Of a stretch of DNA of 64,000 nucleotides, positions 54,856-63,154 are shown one piece after another. This DNA is from JBFLYC01 sp040756735 (GTDB taxonomy: Bacteria > Bacillota > DSM-16504 > Desulfitibacterales > Desulfitibacteraceae). The number at the start of each line of letters is the position of its first letter. The first letter of the stretch is position 1. A program made the position numbers and the translations under genes. Under the pieces are notes generated by a model, which was given only the letters and a program-made list of their open reading frames with translations, did not search any database and had not been told where the DNA came from. The stretch is taken from contig JBFLYC010000020.1 of assembly GCA_040756735.1 (NCBI GenBank), positions 1 to 64,000 on the forward strand. The letters are read 5' to 3'.

Positions 54856-54892
54856 TTTAGTTTAATTGCGGTGAAAGGGTGAGTGTGGAAAA

Positions 54893-56221
54893 ATGTGTGA
54901 TACCTTTGTTGCCCTGGCAGGTGCAACAGCCAATGGAGAGGTATTATTTGCTAAAAACAGCGACAGGGAGCCAAACGAACCCCATGTTATTTTAAGGGTG
55001 CCCAGAAAGAAACACACCTGCGGTACCATGTTAAAGTGCACATATATAGAAGTGCCTCAGGTGGTAGAAACCTTTGATGTTATTCTGTTTAAGCCGTCCT
55101 GGATATGGGGTGCGGAGATGGGGGTCAATGAATATGGCCTCACAATTGGCAATGAGGCTGTATTTACCAAGGAGAAGCAAGGGCCTCCCGCTTTGCTAGG
55201 CATGGACATCTTACGAATAGCCCTTGAAAGGTGCCAAAATGCCGGTGCAGCTTTAGACCTGATAATCTATTTACTGGAAAAGTACGGTCAGGGCGGTAAA
55301 TGCGGGTTTACGGAGAATTTAAAGTATGACAACGCATTTTTAATTGCAGACAATAACACTGCCTTTGTAATGGAAACAGCCGGGCGGCAATGGGTGGTTA
55401 AAGAAGTTCATGATGTCAGGGGCATATCCAATTCCTTGTCAATAGAACGGGACTTTGACAGGGCATCGGAAAACCTGATACAAAATGCCGTGAAAAAAGG
55501 TTGGGCAAGGAGCGCCGGAGATTTCGATTTTAAGAAGTCCTATGAAAAAGCCCTTTTTGCTCATTTTAGCTGTGGGGACTATCGCAGAAAAATTGTGGAA
55601 AATAGTCTGAAAAGCCGCCTGGGGAAACTAGCGCTGCAGGATATGAAGGACATCTTAAGACAGCATCATGAAGACTGCTGCGGCAGGGAATTTGCGACAG
55701 GCAGCATGAAAAGTATTTGTATGCATGCCGGGGGCTTGATTTCCAGTCAGACTACAGGCAGCTTCATAGTTGAATTGTTCAAGGGCAGCATAAAGATACT
55801 GGCTACCGGAAGTTCACTTCCTTGCGTGTCCATATTTAAGCCAATCTGGTTTACCCAAGGGGATAACAGCTTATTAGATGGGAATACTGGTTTTTGGGGA
55901 AAGCGAGAAATGGTGAACAGGATGTTTCTAGAAAACAGGATAAGTAATATGGATGAGTTTCTAGACAAAAAAAATAGCCTTGAACTGGACCTTGAGACAA
56001 GGGCAAAGGAAGCTGTCACTGATGAGGAAAAAATAGAGACCATGAAATATGCTTTCAAAGAAGAGCATAAGCTGCTAAATCAAGTAATTAATAAAAACAT
56101 GGACAACAAACCATTTATCAAAGGCGGTCTATATTTCAAGCATTACTGGAAAAAACAAAATTCGCGAATCAAAAGCTTGTTTCTTAATTCACAGACTATG
56201 GATTGTCATGATACTCAGTAA
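54893..56221 (+). CDS. C69-family peptidase / secernin-like Ntn hydrolase
   Basis: A 442-residue protein beginning MCDTFVAL, where Cys2 would be the N-terminal nucleophile after Met removal, followed by LFAKNSDREPNE, GVNEYGLTIGNEAV and FLIADNNTAFVMETAG. This pattern is that of secernins and C69 dipeptidases. Substrate unknown; cytoplasmic, as no signal peptide is seen. AAAGGGTGAG precedes the ATG. The gene upstream is separated by a repeat block; the nitroreductase gene follows after 26 bases, suggesting an operon. Confidence 0.88.
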   Translation: MCDTFVALAGATANGEVLFAKNSDREPNEPHVILRVPRKKHTCGTMLKCTYIEVPQVVETFDVILFKPSWIWGAEMGVNEYGLTIGNEAVFTKEKQGPPALLGMDILRIALERCQNAGAALDLIIYLLEKYGQGGKCGFTENLKYDNAFLIADNNTAFVMETAGRQWVVKEVHDVRGISNSLSIERDFDRASENLIQNAVKKGWARSAGDFDFKKSYEKALFAHFSCGDYRRKIVENSLKSRLGKLALQDMKDILRQHHEDCCGREFATGSMKSICMHAGGLISSQTTGSFIVELFKGSIKILATGSSLPCVSIFKPIWFTQGDNSLLDGNTGFWGKREMVNRMFLENRISNMDEFLDKKNSLELDLETRAKEAVTDEEKIETMKYAFKEEHKLLNQVINKNMDNKPFIKGGLYFKHYWKKQNSRIKSLFLNSQTMDCHDTQ

Positions 56222-56247
56222 TTTGGACCGCAGTTAGGAGAGATTAT

Positions 56248-56865
56248 ATGCCTGGCCAGGAGATCATTAAACTTGATGAACCTGATATAAGCGGTGGGCA
56301 GCCCTTGTTTAAGCTTCTTAACCAGCGGCGATCCCTTCGCAGCTATGCAAATCAGGCTTTGGATCTAAAAACCCTAGCTCAACTCCTCTGGGCCAGTCAG
56401 GGAGTGAAAATGGGGCAGTTTGGCCATGGCCTTAGAACAGCGCCCTCTGCCGGCGCTTTATATCCCATTGAATTATATGTGGCCGCCAACAATATTATAG
56501 GGTTAGAACCAGGTATTTATCGTTATGAAGCATTAGAACACGGGCTTAAAGCTATCCGGTTGGGAAGCTATGGACATCAACTGACCAGGGCTGCTTTGGG
56601 ACAAGAAATGCTGGAAGAGGCTCCATGTGCCTTTTCATATGTTGCTAATCCCATGAAGAGCCAAATCAAATACGGTGATAGAGCATATAGATATATTTAC
56701 TTGGAAGCGGGACACATTGCTCAAAATACAATCTTAGCAGCAGAAAGCTGCGGATTGGGAACGTGTAACATCGGGGCATTCTATGATGGGGAAATGAATG
56801 ATATTCTTAATCTAGGCAAAGCTGAAACTATAGTATATATTACAGTAATCGGCTATAAGAAATGA
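56248..56865 (+). CDS. SagB/ThcOx-type nitroreductase-family oxidoreductase
   Basis: A 205-residue FMN enzyme: NQRRSLRSYANQALDLKTLAQLLWASQG (FMN-binding start of SagB-type dehydrogenases), RTAPSAGALYPIELYV, the mid YLEAGHIAQNTILAAESCGLGTC and a C-terminal VYITVIGY. SagB-type enzymes oxidise azolines in peptide natural products, but stand-alone relatives such as this, with no precursor peptide or cyclodehydratase nearby, have other unknown redox roles. AGGAGAG precedes the ATG. Confidence 0.87.
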   Translation: MPGQEIIKLDEPDISGGQPLFKLLNQRRSLRSYANQALDLKTLAQLLWASQGVKMGQFGHGLRTAPSAGALYPIELYVAANNIIGLEPGIYRYEALEHGLKAIRLGSYGHQLTRAALGQEMLEEAPCAFSYVANPMKSQIKYGDRAYRYIYLEAGHIAQNTILAAESCGLGTCNIGAFYDGEMNDILNLGKAETIVYITVIGYKK

Positions 56866-56906
56866 CATTACAATGCCTGATGTATCAAGAACAGCTTTTA
56901 TAGATT

Positions 56907-56928
56907 AAGCCGCCCGCAGGCGGCTTTT
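56907..56928 (+). terminator. terminator after the nitroreductase gene
   Basis: AAGCCGCC (56907-56914) pairs with GGCGGCTT (56919-56926) over a CGCA loop, then TTTTG. Confidence 0.8.
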
Positions 56929-56987
56929 GATATTATCCTGTCTCGGAAAAGCAGGCAAATTATTAATGATTTTAAGCAAAACAATGA

Positions 56988-57086
56988 TGTGTAAATACCT
57001 GGTGTAAAGAAATAGATGCGGGTGAATTTCCAGCGCCGGAGCACGGTTTTACCATGGACGATGAAGTTTTAAATAGATTATATTAA
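56988..57086 (+). pseudogene. possible relic of a PanB-like C-terminus
   Basis: Between the terminator and the FAD gene, one frame reads WCKEIDAGEFPAPEHGF followed by TMDDEVLNRLY and TAA at 57084-57086. This resembles the C-terminal tail of ketopantoate hydroxymethyltransferase (…V..G.FP..EH.F). A stop stands directly upstream and no ribosome site is present. The rest of 56929-57189 shows no gene. Confidence 0.35.
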
Positions 57087-57189
57087 TCAACTAATTTCCA
57101 TTTATTTTTCCACCTAAGTAAAGTAGAATATTGAATTAGTGAAGGGTTTGCGAGACTTTGCAGTTAAATACTTTCAAGGTGGGAGATCT

Positions 57190-59121
57190 GTGGGTAACTT
57201 TAGAAGAAAAATATTTTTAATTCTGATTTTGATTGTATTTACCCTGGGCGCTGGTACAGCGCTGTATATATGGAAATCCAAGCATTATGTAATGCCAAAA
57301 GGTTATGCAGAAGCTATAAAAGTCTGGGAGCAAAAAGGGTTAGCCTCTCCAGACCAGCGCAAGGCTGATGGCAGCGAACAGTACCCCTATGATGTTGTTG
57401 TTTGGGGAACTGATCCGGAAGGTATAACTGCAGCTCTTGCGGCAGCGCGCAATGGTCTGCATACCCTATTGATAGACCATAGGGATAAGGTTGGAGGGTT
57501 GTTTACTCTTGGTCAGCTAAATTTTATTGACCTTAATTATGATGAATATCATGACCTGGTAACCAGGGGTATTTTTGAGGAGTTCTATAAAAAAGTTGGC
57601 GGCATGGTTTTTGATGTTGACAGGGGCCAGCAGGTTTTTGAGGAAATGCTGGCAAAAGAGAAACTGCTCACTGTCCAGCTAAATCGGACGATGGTTGAGC
57701 CGAGGGTAAAAGACGGCAGAGTTGTGTCGCTGGTGGTGGAAAACAGGGATACCCAGGAAGAGATATATGCCAAAATCTTTATTGATGCTTCCCAGGATGC
57801 TGACCTTGCTTTTCTAGCAGAAGTTCCCTTCACTGAAGGTTTTGAAGATATAGGACTGCCAGGAAAATTCCAGGCATCAACTCTGGTATTTACCGTTAAA
57901 GGCGTTAATTGGCCTAGAGTAATGTGGGAAACTCTGTTTGTTGATAAACGCATTAGTTCAAAGGCCACATTCACAGCGGCCTGGGGTTATGATGACCATA
58001 TTAGAAAGTATACCCCTGAGAGCGACAGAATAAGCTTTCGGGGATTTAATATGGCCAGGCAGAAAGATGGACAGGTTCTGATAAATGGATTATTGATTTA
58101 TGGAGTTAGGTTTGATGATCCACAATCGAGGGCTGAAGGCAGAGAGATTGCCATGAAGGAAGCATACAACTTTGTCAGCTATGCCCGCGAAAACTTGCCT
58201 GGTTTCCAAAAGGCAGAGGTGAGCGCTTTTGCACCTGAACTCTATGTCCGTCAAAGCCGGCATATGCTTGGCTTATATCGTTTAAGTCTGGATGATGTTT
58301 TGGAGCATAGGGATCATTGGGATAGAATTGGTTATGGGGGGTACCCTGTGGATATCCAAGCCGTGGATAAACATTTTCCAGGGCTTGCCATTGGAGAACC
58401 AACAAAATACGCAGTGCCCTTTAGAAGCCTGGTACCGCCAAATGTAATCAATTTGCTGGTAGTAGGCCGCTCAGCAAGCTATGATTCTCTTGCCCACGGA
58501 AGCGCAAGAATTGTGCCTGTTGGGATGGTAGGAGCGCAAGCAGCAGGTGTTGCTGCTGCCTATTCCTTGGCTGCACAAACAAGCTTTCATGAAATAGCCC
58601 AGAACCAAGAAGCCATTATTTTTATCAGGCAGATATTGGAGAGCCAGGGAGCCTTTGTTGGTCCGCCAAGGACTAAACCGCCCAAAATTATGGAACACCC
58701 TCAATATCCTGCTATGAGGGAACTTAGAGAGTTAGGCATAATTGTAGGCGGATACAAGAACAATTACAGATTGGATGAACCCTTGAACAGTCAAACCTTT
58801 TTAAACTTGTTGTTCAACGGTACTCTTCGCACCCTTAATTTACAAGGAAGACCAGATTTAGCAAAGAAAATGTATTTTGTTACAGCTAAGGAAAACACAA
58901 CGGTTACTTCAGAGAATGTGGGGGAGATCTTTGCCCATTTCCTAAAATTCAATCCGCATTTAACAGGTCTAGTTGGAAAGGAAGATTTGGAAGAGTTATT
59001 CACTAATGCAGTTTTTGGAGCAAGTTCTTCAACGGAACTTCCCAGGGGAGACCTTTATGAGGTTATTAGTCAGTACTTGAGTCTGCTTAAACAAAACCAG
59101 CAACCGGGTGGCCAAAACTGA
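57190..59121 (+). CDS. membrane-anchored FAD-dependent oxidoreductase with SLH-like tail
   Basis: A 643-residue protein. One N-terminal helix (KIFLILILIVFTLGAGTALYIW) would export or anchor it. The FAD-binding fold begins with DVVVWGTDPEGITAALAAARNG (a variant dinucleotide motif) and continues with KVGGLFTLG, ASQDADLAFLA and LLVVGRSASYDSLAHGSARIVPVGMVGAQAAG, as in the FAD_oxidored (PF12831-like) family. The C-terminal 150 residues include an SLH-resembling stretch, MRELRELGIIVGGYKNNYRLD. GTG 57190 follows AAGGTGGGAG; an in-frame GTG at 57139 lacks a ribosome site. Substrate unknown. Confidence 0.8.
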   Translation: MGNFRRKIFLILILIVFTLGAGTALYIWKSKHYVMPKGYAEAIKVWEQKGLASPDQRKADGSEQYPYDVVVWGTDPEGITAALAAARNGLHTLLIDHRDKVGGLFTLGQLNFIDLNYDEYHDLVTRGIFEEFYKKVGGMVFDVDRGQQVFEEMLAKEKLLTVQLNRTMVEPRVKDGRVVSLVVENRDTQEEIYAKIFIDASQDADLAFLAEVPFTEGFEDIGLPGKFQASTLVFTVKGVNWPRVMWETLFVDKRISSKATFTAAWGYDDHIRKYTPESDRISFRGFNMARQKDGQVLINGLLIYGVRFDDPQSRAEGREIAMKEAYNFVSYARENLPGFQKAEVSAFAPELYVRQSRHMLGLYRLSLDDVLEHRDHWDRIGYGGYPVDIQAVDKHFPGLAIGEPTKYAVPFRSLVPPNVINLLVVGRSASYDSLAHGSARIVPVGMVGAQAAGVAAAYSLAAQTSFHEIAQNQEAIIFIRQILESQGAFVGPPRTKPPKIMEHPQYPAMRELRELGIIVGGYKNNYRLDEPLNSQTFLNLLFNGTLRTLNLQGRPDLAKKMYFVTAKENTTVTSENVGEIFAHFLKFNPHLTGLVGKEDLEELFTNAVFGASSSTELPRGDLYEVISQYLSLLKQNQQPGGQN

Positions 59122-59130
59122 TAGATTATG

Positions 59131-59170
59131 AAGGGTTTTGTAAAAAAATACAGAACCCTTTGATTTTTTT
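59131..59170 (+). terminator. terminator after the FAD oxidoreductase
   Basis: AAGGGTTTTGTA (59131-59142) pairs with TACAGAACCCTT (59149-59160), followed by TGATTTTTTTC. Confidence 0.8.
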
Positions 59171-59359
59171 CTTAAACACCCTATTTCAGCTTGATGCTTC
59201 CTAAGGGTATGAGTGAGAGGAATTTTATAACAGCTGACCCAGGTATTTTATTAAGAATTGTCAGATTGATAAGATAATTAAGATTGTTTTTTTTAGTTTA
59301 ATCAAGTATCTTAGAGTTAAAACTGTTCTAGCAACATTGAAAATGGGAGGCAAAGGAGA

Positions 59360-61057
59360 ATGTCTTTAACTGTCAGGGAAGCTTTAAGAATTGGCAGTCT
59401 AGTTGATGCCAAAGTACTGGCTGGTGCAAATAACCTGGACAGGGTTGTTAGGTTTGTGGACATAATTGATGTTCCGGATGCTGCAATTTGGTTTCGTCCG
59501 GATTCTTTGCTGTCCACAACCTTTTATGCTTTAAAGGATAATATAGAAGCCCAGCTAAAAATGATCGATGATATTGTCGCTTGTGGCGGAGCGGGTTTAA
59601 TTATTTTTTCTCCTGATCGTTATATTTCCGCCATAGATGAAAGGCTGATACAAAGGGCCGAACTAAGGCAGCTGCCCTTGCTGCAAATGCCTGATTCCTC
59701 TTATATTGACGTCATAGTACCTGTTATGAGCGCTGTTTTGGACAAGCAGGTTGAAGCTCTAGAATATGCTCAGGAGATTCACCGCCAGATGACTAACCTT
59801 GTGTTAAGAGGAAAAGGCCAGTCTGAAATAATATCTTCTCTTTCTGCTCTTATAAAACACCCTGTATTACTGGCAGATGCCAATTTTATGTTCCTTGACT
59901 ACGCCATGCCAAAGGAGGGCGCCTATAACCTGTCTTTAATGCATAGCCTGACCAAGCATTATGGTTATTTAGATTTATTTGATCATTATCCAAAAGAAGT
60001 TTTAGACAGGATATCAAAGGAAAAAGGGGCATTCTATCACAGGTCATCTAAAAATAGCAGTACTATGGATCTCATGTTTCCAGTGGTTGCTGGGGACAAT
60101 TTTTATGGGATCATCATAGTCCCTGGGTTGTTGGAAGAATTAATTGGAGCAAAAACCATAGCTTTGGAGGCTGCTTCTACAGCTATTGCCCTTGAAATAT
60201 TAAAGGAAAAGGCTATTAAAGATACCGAGCAGAAGCTAAAATTAGACTTCTTCAATGAACTGCTTCTTGGAAATATTAAATCAAGAGAAAATATATTTGC
60301 CCAGGCAAAACGTTTAGGGCTGGAACTTGAAGGCCAATATGGAGTAATGCTGATAGAAATGAATAAAGACAGTGGCTACTATAAAAGGCTCCTGCAAAGT
60401 GGAGCTGAAATCAGCAAGGAGCATCTTGAGGAAAAGCTCATGCGTTTAGTGAAAATGGGACTTGAACTGGAAAACCCTGGAAGCATTGTGACTGAAGCCC
60501 TTGGCAGCATAGTAGTTCTCCTGAGGCTTGTACCTCAATGGGACAAGGGTAAAAAAATTGAACATTGCAAGAAATGTATGGAAAGAATAAAAAATCTCAT
60601 TGCTGAACGTATGAAAGAAGCGCCCATCTGTTTGGCCATGGGCAATATTTATGATGAGATAGAAAAGATTAGCACAAGTTATCTTGAAGCCTGGGAGACC
60701 CTTGATCTTGGAAAGAAATTATTTCACTCGCGTTTTACAGCAACCTATTCTGACCTGGAAGCATATCACCTGGTTAAAAGATTGTTTACAAACACTAGCG
60801 CCGTAAACCTTTATGAAAAAATTTACGGAAAGCTTCTTGACTACGATAAGGAAAAAGGCGGGGAATTAGTGCAGACTTTGGAGACCTATATTCAGAGTAA
60901 TTATTCCCGTATTAAAACTGCAGAAAAGCTGCATATTCATCGCAATTCATTAAACTACAGGCTGCAAAAGATCCAGGATATTATCAACATAGACATTGAT
61001 CAAGCTGACAGCTTTCCCTTTTTGTTGGCTTCCATAGCAAGAAGACTTTCCAACTAG
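59360..61057 (+). CDS. PucR-family transcriptional regulator
   Basis: A 565-residue regulator: N-terminal PucR domain (MSLTVREALRIGSLVDAKVLAG... to about 125), a central region with GAF-like sensing and CdaR/GGDEF-like parts, and the C-terminal PucR HTH_30 (TLETYIQSNYSRIKTAEKLHIHRNSLNYRLQKIQ, about 510-545). Such proteins activate purine or amino-acid catabolism genes. The amino-acid permease and metallophosphoesterase genes next to it are the likely targets. GGGAGG and AAAGGAG precede the ATG. Confidence 0.92.
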   Translation: MSLTVREALRIGSLVDAKVLAGANNLDRVVRFVDIIDVPDAAIWFRPDSLLSTTFYALKDNIEAQLKMIDDIVACGGAGLIIFSPDRYISAIDERLIQRAELRQLPLLQMPDSSYIDVIVPVMSAVLDKQVEALEYAQEIHRQMTNLVLRGKGQSEIISSLSALIKHPVLLADANFMFLDYAMPKEGAYNLSLMHSLTKHYGYLDLFDHYPKEVLDRISKEKGAFYHRSSKNSSTMDLMFPVVAGDNFYGIIIVPGLLEELIGAKTIALEAASTAIALEILKEKAIKDTEQKLKLDFFNELLLGNIKSRENIFAQAKRLGLELEGQYGVMLIEMNKDSGYYKRLLQSGAEISKEHLEEKLMRLVKMGLELENPGSIVTEALGSIVVLLRLVPQWDKGKKIEHCKKCMERIKNLIAERMKEAPICLAMGNIYDEIEKISTSYLEAWETLDLGKKLFHSRFTATYSDLEAYHLVKRLFTNTSAVNLYEKIYGKLLDYDKEKGGELVQTLETYIQSNYSRIKTAEKLHIHRNSLNYRLQKIQDIINIDIDQADSFPFLLASIARRLSN

Positions 61058-61176
61058 TTAGGACTAATGATTGTGAAAAATGTCATAAAGCCTGTTGCCA
61101 GCGATATTAGGCCGATATAAAAAAAGGTGTTAAACAAAAATATTATATAATTTGAAAGTGGCACTGTACCAAGCAT
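61054..61176 (-). CDS. small hydrophobic 40-residue membrane peptide
   Basis: On the minus strand an ATG at 61176 opens a 40-codon frame ending with TAG at 61054, inside the pucR stop region. The product is almost wholly one transmembrane stretch (NYIIFLFNTFFYIGLISLAT...). AAAAGGAG lies six bases before the ATG, a better ribosome site than chance would usually give. No homologue is recognised; it could be a small transporter partner or a type-I-toxin-like peptide. It is short, so it may be a chance frame. Confidence 0.35.
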   Translation of the reverse strand: MLGTVPLSNYIIFLFNTFFYIGLISLATGFMTFFTIISPN

Positions 61177-61254
61177 CTTCTACTCCTTTTACAGTAAATA
61201 TTTATTTATTTTTCTTTTTTTTGAGTCATTCTCCTCACCTCAAGAACTAATTGG

Positions 61255-61306
61255 CTTTGTGCAAAATGCATGAAATACGGGAGATATTTATCACTATTGC
61301 ACAAAG
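61255..61306. promoter_or_regulatory. paired TTTGTGCAA/TTGCACAAA operator upstream of the permease
   Basis: CTTTGTGCAA (61255-61264) and its perfect inverse TTGCACAAAG (61297-61306) stand 32 bp apart; each is itself nearly palindromic (TTTG-TG-CAAA). They lie about 200 bp before the permease and after pucR, so they are a candidate PucR binding pair. The rest of 61177-61507 is AT-rich leader without a gene. Confidence 0.5.
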
Positions 61307-61507
61307 GGGATTTTGATTTAAATGAATAAAATATTATATACAACTTGTAAAATTCAAAATAGTGTAAATTTAGCGTAATCAGCGGATAGGAATGACGAAT
61401 ACTGATTATTGAGGGGGGATAGTGGAGTCTGTAGTGTTGTTTGTGTTTTTAGGCATAGTTCAAGTGTTTATAGGTATTTAGAAAAGTCAAAGAAAGGAAG
61501 GTTGAAT

Positions 61508-63130
61508 ATGGCGCAACCTAGTATGTTTGTAAGAAAGGCAAGCGGGTTAGTAAGGTCATGGTCGGTTTTTGACGGATTTATTTACGCGTTCTTCTCAATC
61601 AATCTGGTGACCCTGGGTTTCTTTATCTTTTCTTTTGCTCCATATATACCCGAAGGCAACTTAATAACGGCTATTATCATAAGTGGTATCTTTATTATCT
61701 TTGAAGTATTTGTTTATGCACTTCTTGTAGCTGTAATGCCCAGAGCTGGAGGCGATTATGTTTGGCAGAGCCGTATCCTGGGCGGCGGGATCGGCTTTGT
61801 ATTGTCGGTTACAGGCTGGGGTTGGATTCTCTGGCATTGGGTGCCTCTTTACGGTACAATGCTTGCTTACAATGTGTTTACTCCCATACTTGGTATTCTA
61901 GGAGGCTGGACCAATAACCAGGGGTTAATGAACGGAGCCATGTGGTTTGTGTCAACAAACGGACTGTTTTTTAGCTCACTTGTGGTTATTGTACTTGCCT
62001 TCATATATGTAAGCCTTGGAATGAGCTGGTATGCAAGGATTCAAAAAGTGTGTTTCTTTATTGGAATGGCTGGCATGGCCACCTTCTTGGTCATGCTCCT
62101 TGCCAGCAGCAAAGCAGATTTCATCAGCGGCTTTAATCACTATGCCAGTGCTTTCTTTGGCGCAGGAGGCGGTGACACATACCAAAGCATTCTATTGGCT
62201 GCCTCTGAAGGTGGTTACAGCGCTGTACCCATGGGTAATGCTGCAATCGTCGCCAGTTTGGCATTAATACCTATGGTTGTCTTCTTTAACTTGTGGCCGA
62301 ACTGGGGCGCTACTTTGTATGGTGAAGTTAGAGGAGCTTCTGACTTCAAGAAGAATTTCTGGAGCATGGCTTCAGGTTTGATAGCTACTACTGTTTTAGC
62401 AGTTATTGTACTGGGTGCAATGGCTAAAGTTATTGGCTGGGATTTTTACCATGCAGCCAACTTTACTTTCTATGAAGGCACCTCAGAATTAAGTGTCTTT
62501 CCCTATCCAGCGCTTTTAGTCAGCTTCTTAACAGACAGTCCGGCCCTGCAGCTTTGGTTGTTAATAACTATGAGCGCTTGGTTCTTTGGATGGTGTGGAA
62601 CTGTGTTCTTGTCTTCAACAAGGGTCATCTTTGCAGCAGCCTTTGACAGGATACTTCCCGAGTGGGTGGCGCAGGTATCAACTCGTTTTAGAGCTCCGGT
62701 TAATGCCCTCCTTGTAATGGCAATTCCGTCAGTATTAGTAAGCGCTGGTATGCATTACACGGAAAACCTCGCTACTTATGCCCTTAACGCTACTTTGGTT
62801 ATTGCTGTCACTTATCTCGGCACTACCATTGCTGCGATAATTTTGCCCTATAAGGAGCCTGAATTATACAACTCTTCATCCATTGCCAGGCTTAAGGTAT
62901 TTGGCCTGCCATTAATCACGGTTACAGGTGTAATCTTTGCAGCCTTTTTGCTCTTCCTCTTCTACTACTGGATGACGGACGCTGTATATGGAGTTAACGA
63001 ACCTGTATCTTACCTTTACATTGCTGTCTTGTACCTGATTTCCATTGCTATTTATTTTGGTTCTAAATGGTTCCGTAAAAAGCAGGGAATAGATTTAGAC
63101 ACAATTCATAAGAGTATTCCACTGGAGTAA
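61508..63130 (+). CDS. APC-superfamily amino-acid permease
   Basis: A 540-residue permease with about 12-14 transmembrane segments. The first helices contain SWSVFDGFIYAFFSINLVTLGFF, and the APC-typical VMPRAGGDYVWQSRILGGGIGF follows. Large loops and the length place it among atypical APC members of Clostridia and archaea; substrate not determinable, though an amino acid or amine is likely. A frame extends up to 61409, but AAGGAAGG stands near the ATG at 61508. It is followed after 24 bases by a metallophosphoesterase gene, probably one operon under the PucR regulator. Confidence 0.85.
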   Translation: MAQPSMFVRKASGLVRSWSVFDGFIYAFFSINLVTLGFFIFSFAPYIPEGNLITAIIISGIFIIFEVFVYALLVAVMPRAGGDYVWQSRILGGGIGFVLSVTGWGWILWHWVPLYGTMLAYNVFTPILGILGGWTNNQGLMNGAMWFVSTNGLFFSSLVVIVLAFIYVSLGMSWYARIQKVCFFIGMAGMATFLVMLLASSKADFISGFNHYASAFFGAGGGDTYQSILLAASEGGYSAVPMGNAAIVASLALIPMVVFFNLWPNWGATLYGEVRGASDFKKNFWSMASGLIATTVLAVIVLGAMAKVIGWDFYHAANFTFYEGTSELSVFPYPALLVSFLTDSPALQLWLLITMSAWFFGWCGTVFLSSTRVIFAAAFDRILPEWVAQVSTRFRAPVNALLVMAIPSVLVSAGMHYTENLATYALNATLVIAVTYLGTTIAAIILPYKEPELYNSSSIARLKVFGLPLITVTGVIFAAFLLFLFYYWMTDAVYGVNEPVSYLYIAVLYLISIAIYFGSKWFRKKQGIDLDTIHKSIPLE

Positions 63131-63154
63131 CAACCTTAAAAGGAGGTTCACGCA

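Noticed and set aside
54586..54882. Overlapping frames of 68-85 codons with repetitive products in the phoH/C69 gap
   Set aside because: They are translations of the GGGGACGGTTC repeat block in three frames and have no ribosome sites.
61157..61176. TGGCAC...GC word like a sigma-54 promoter upstream of the permease
   Set aside because: The GG-to-GC spacing is 11 rather than 10, and PucR-type regulators are not sigma-54 activators.
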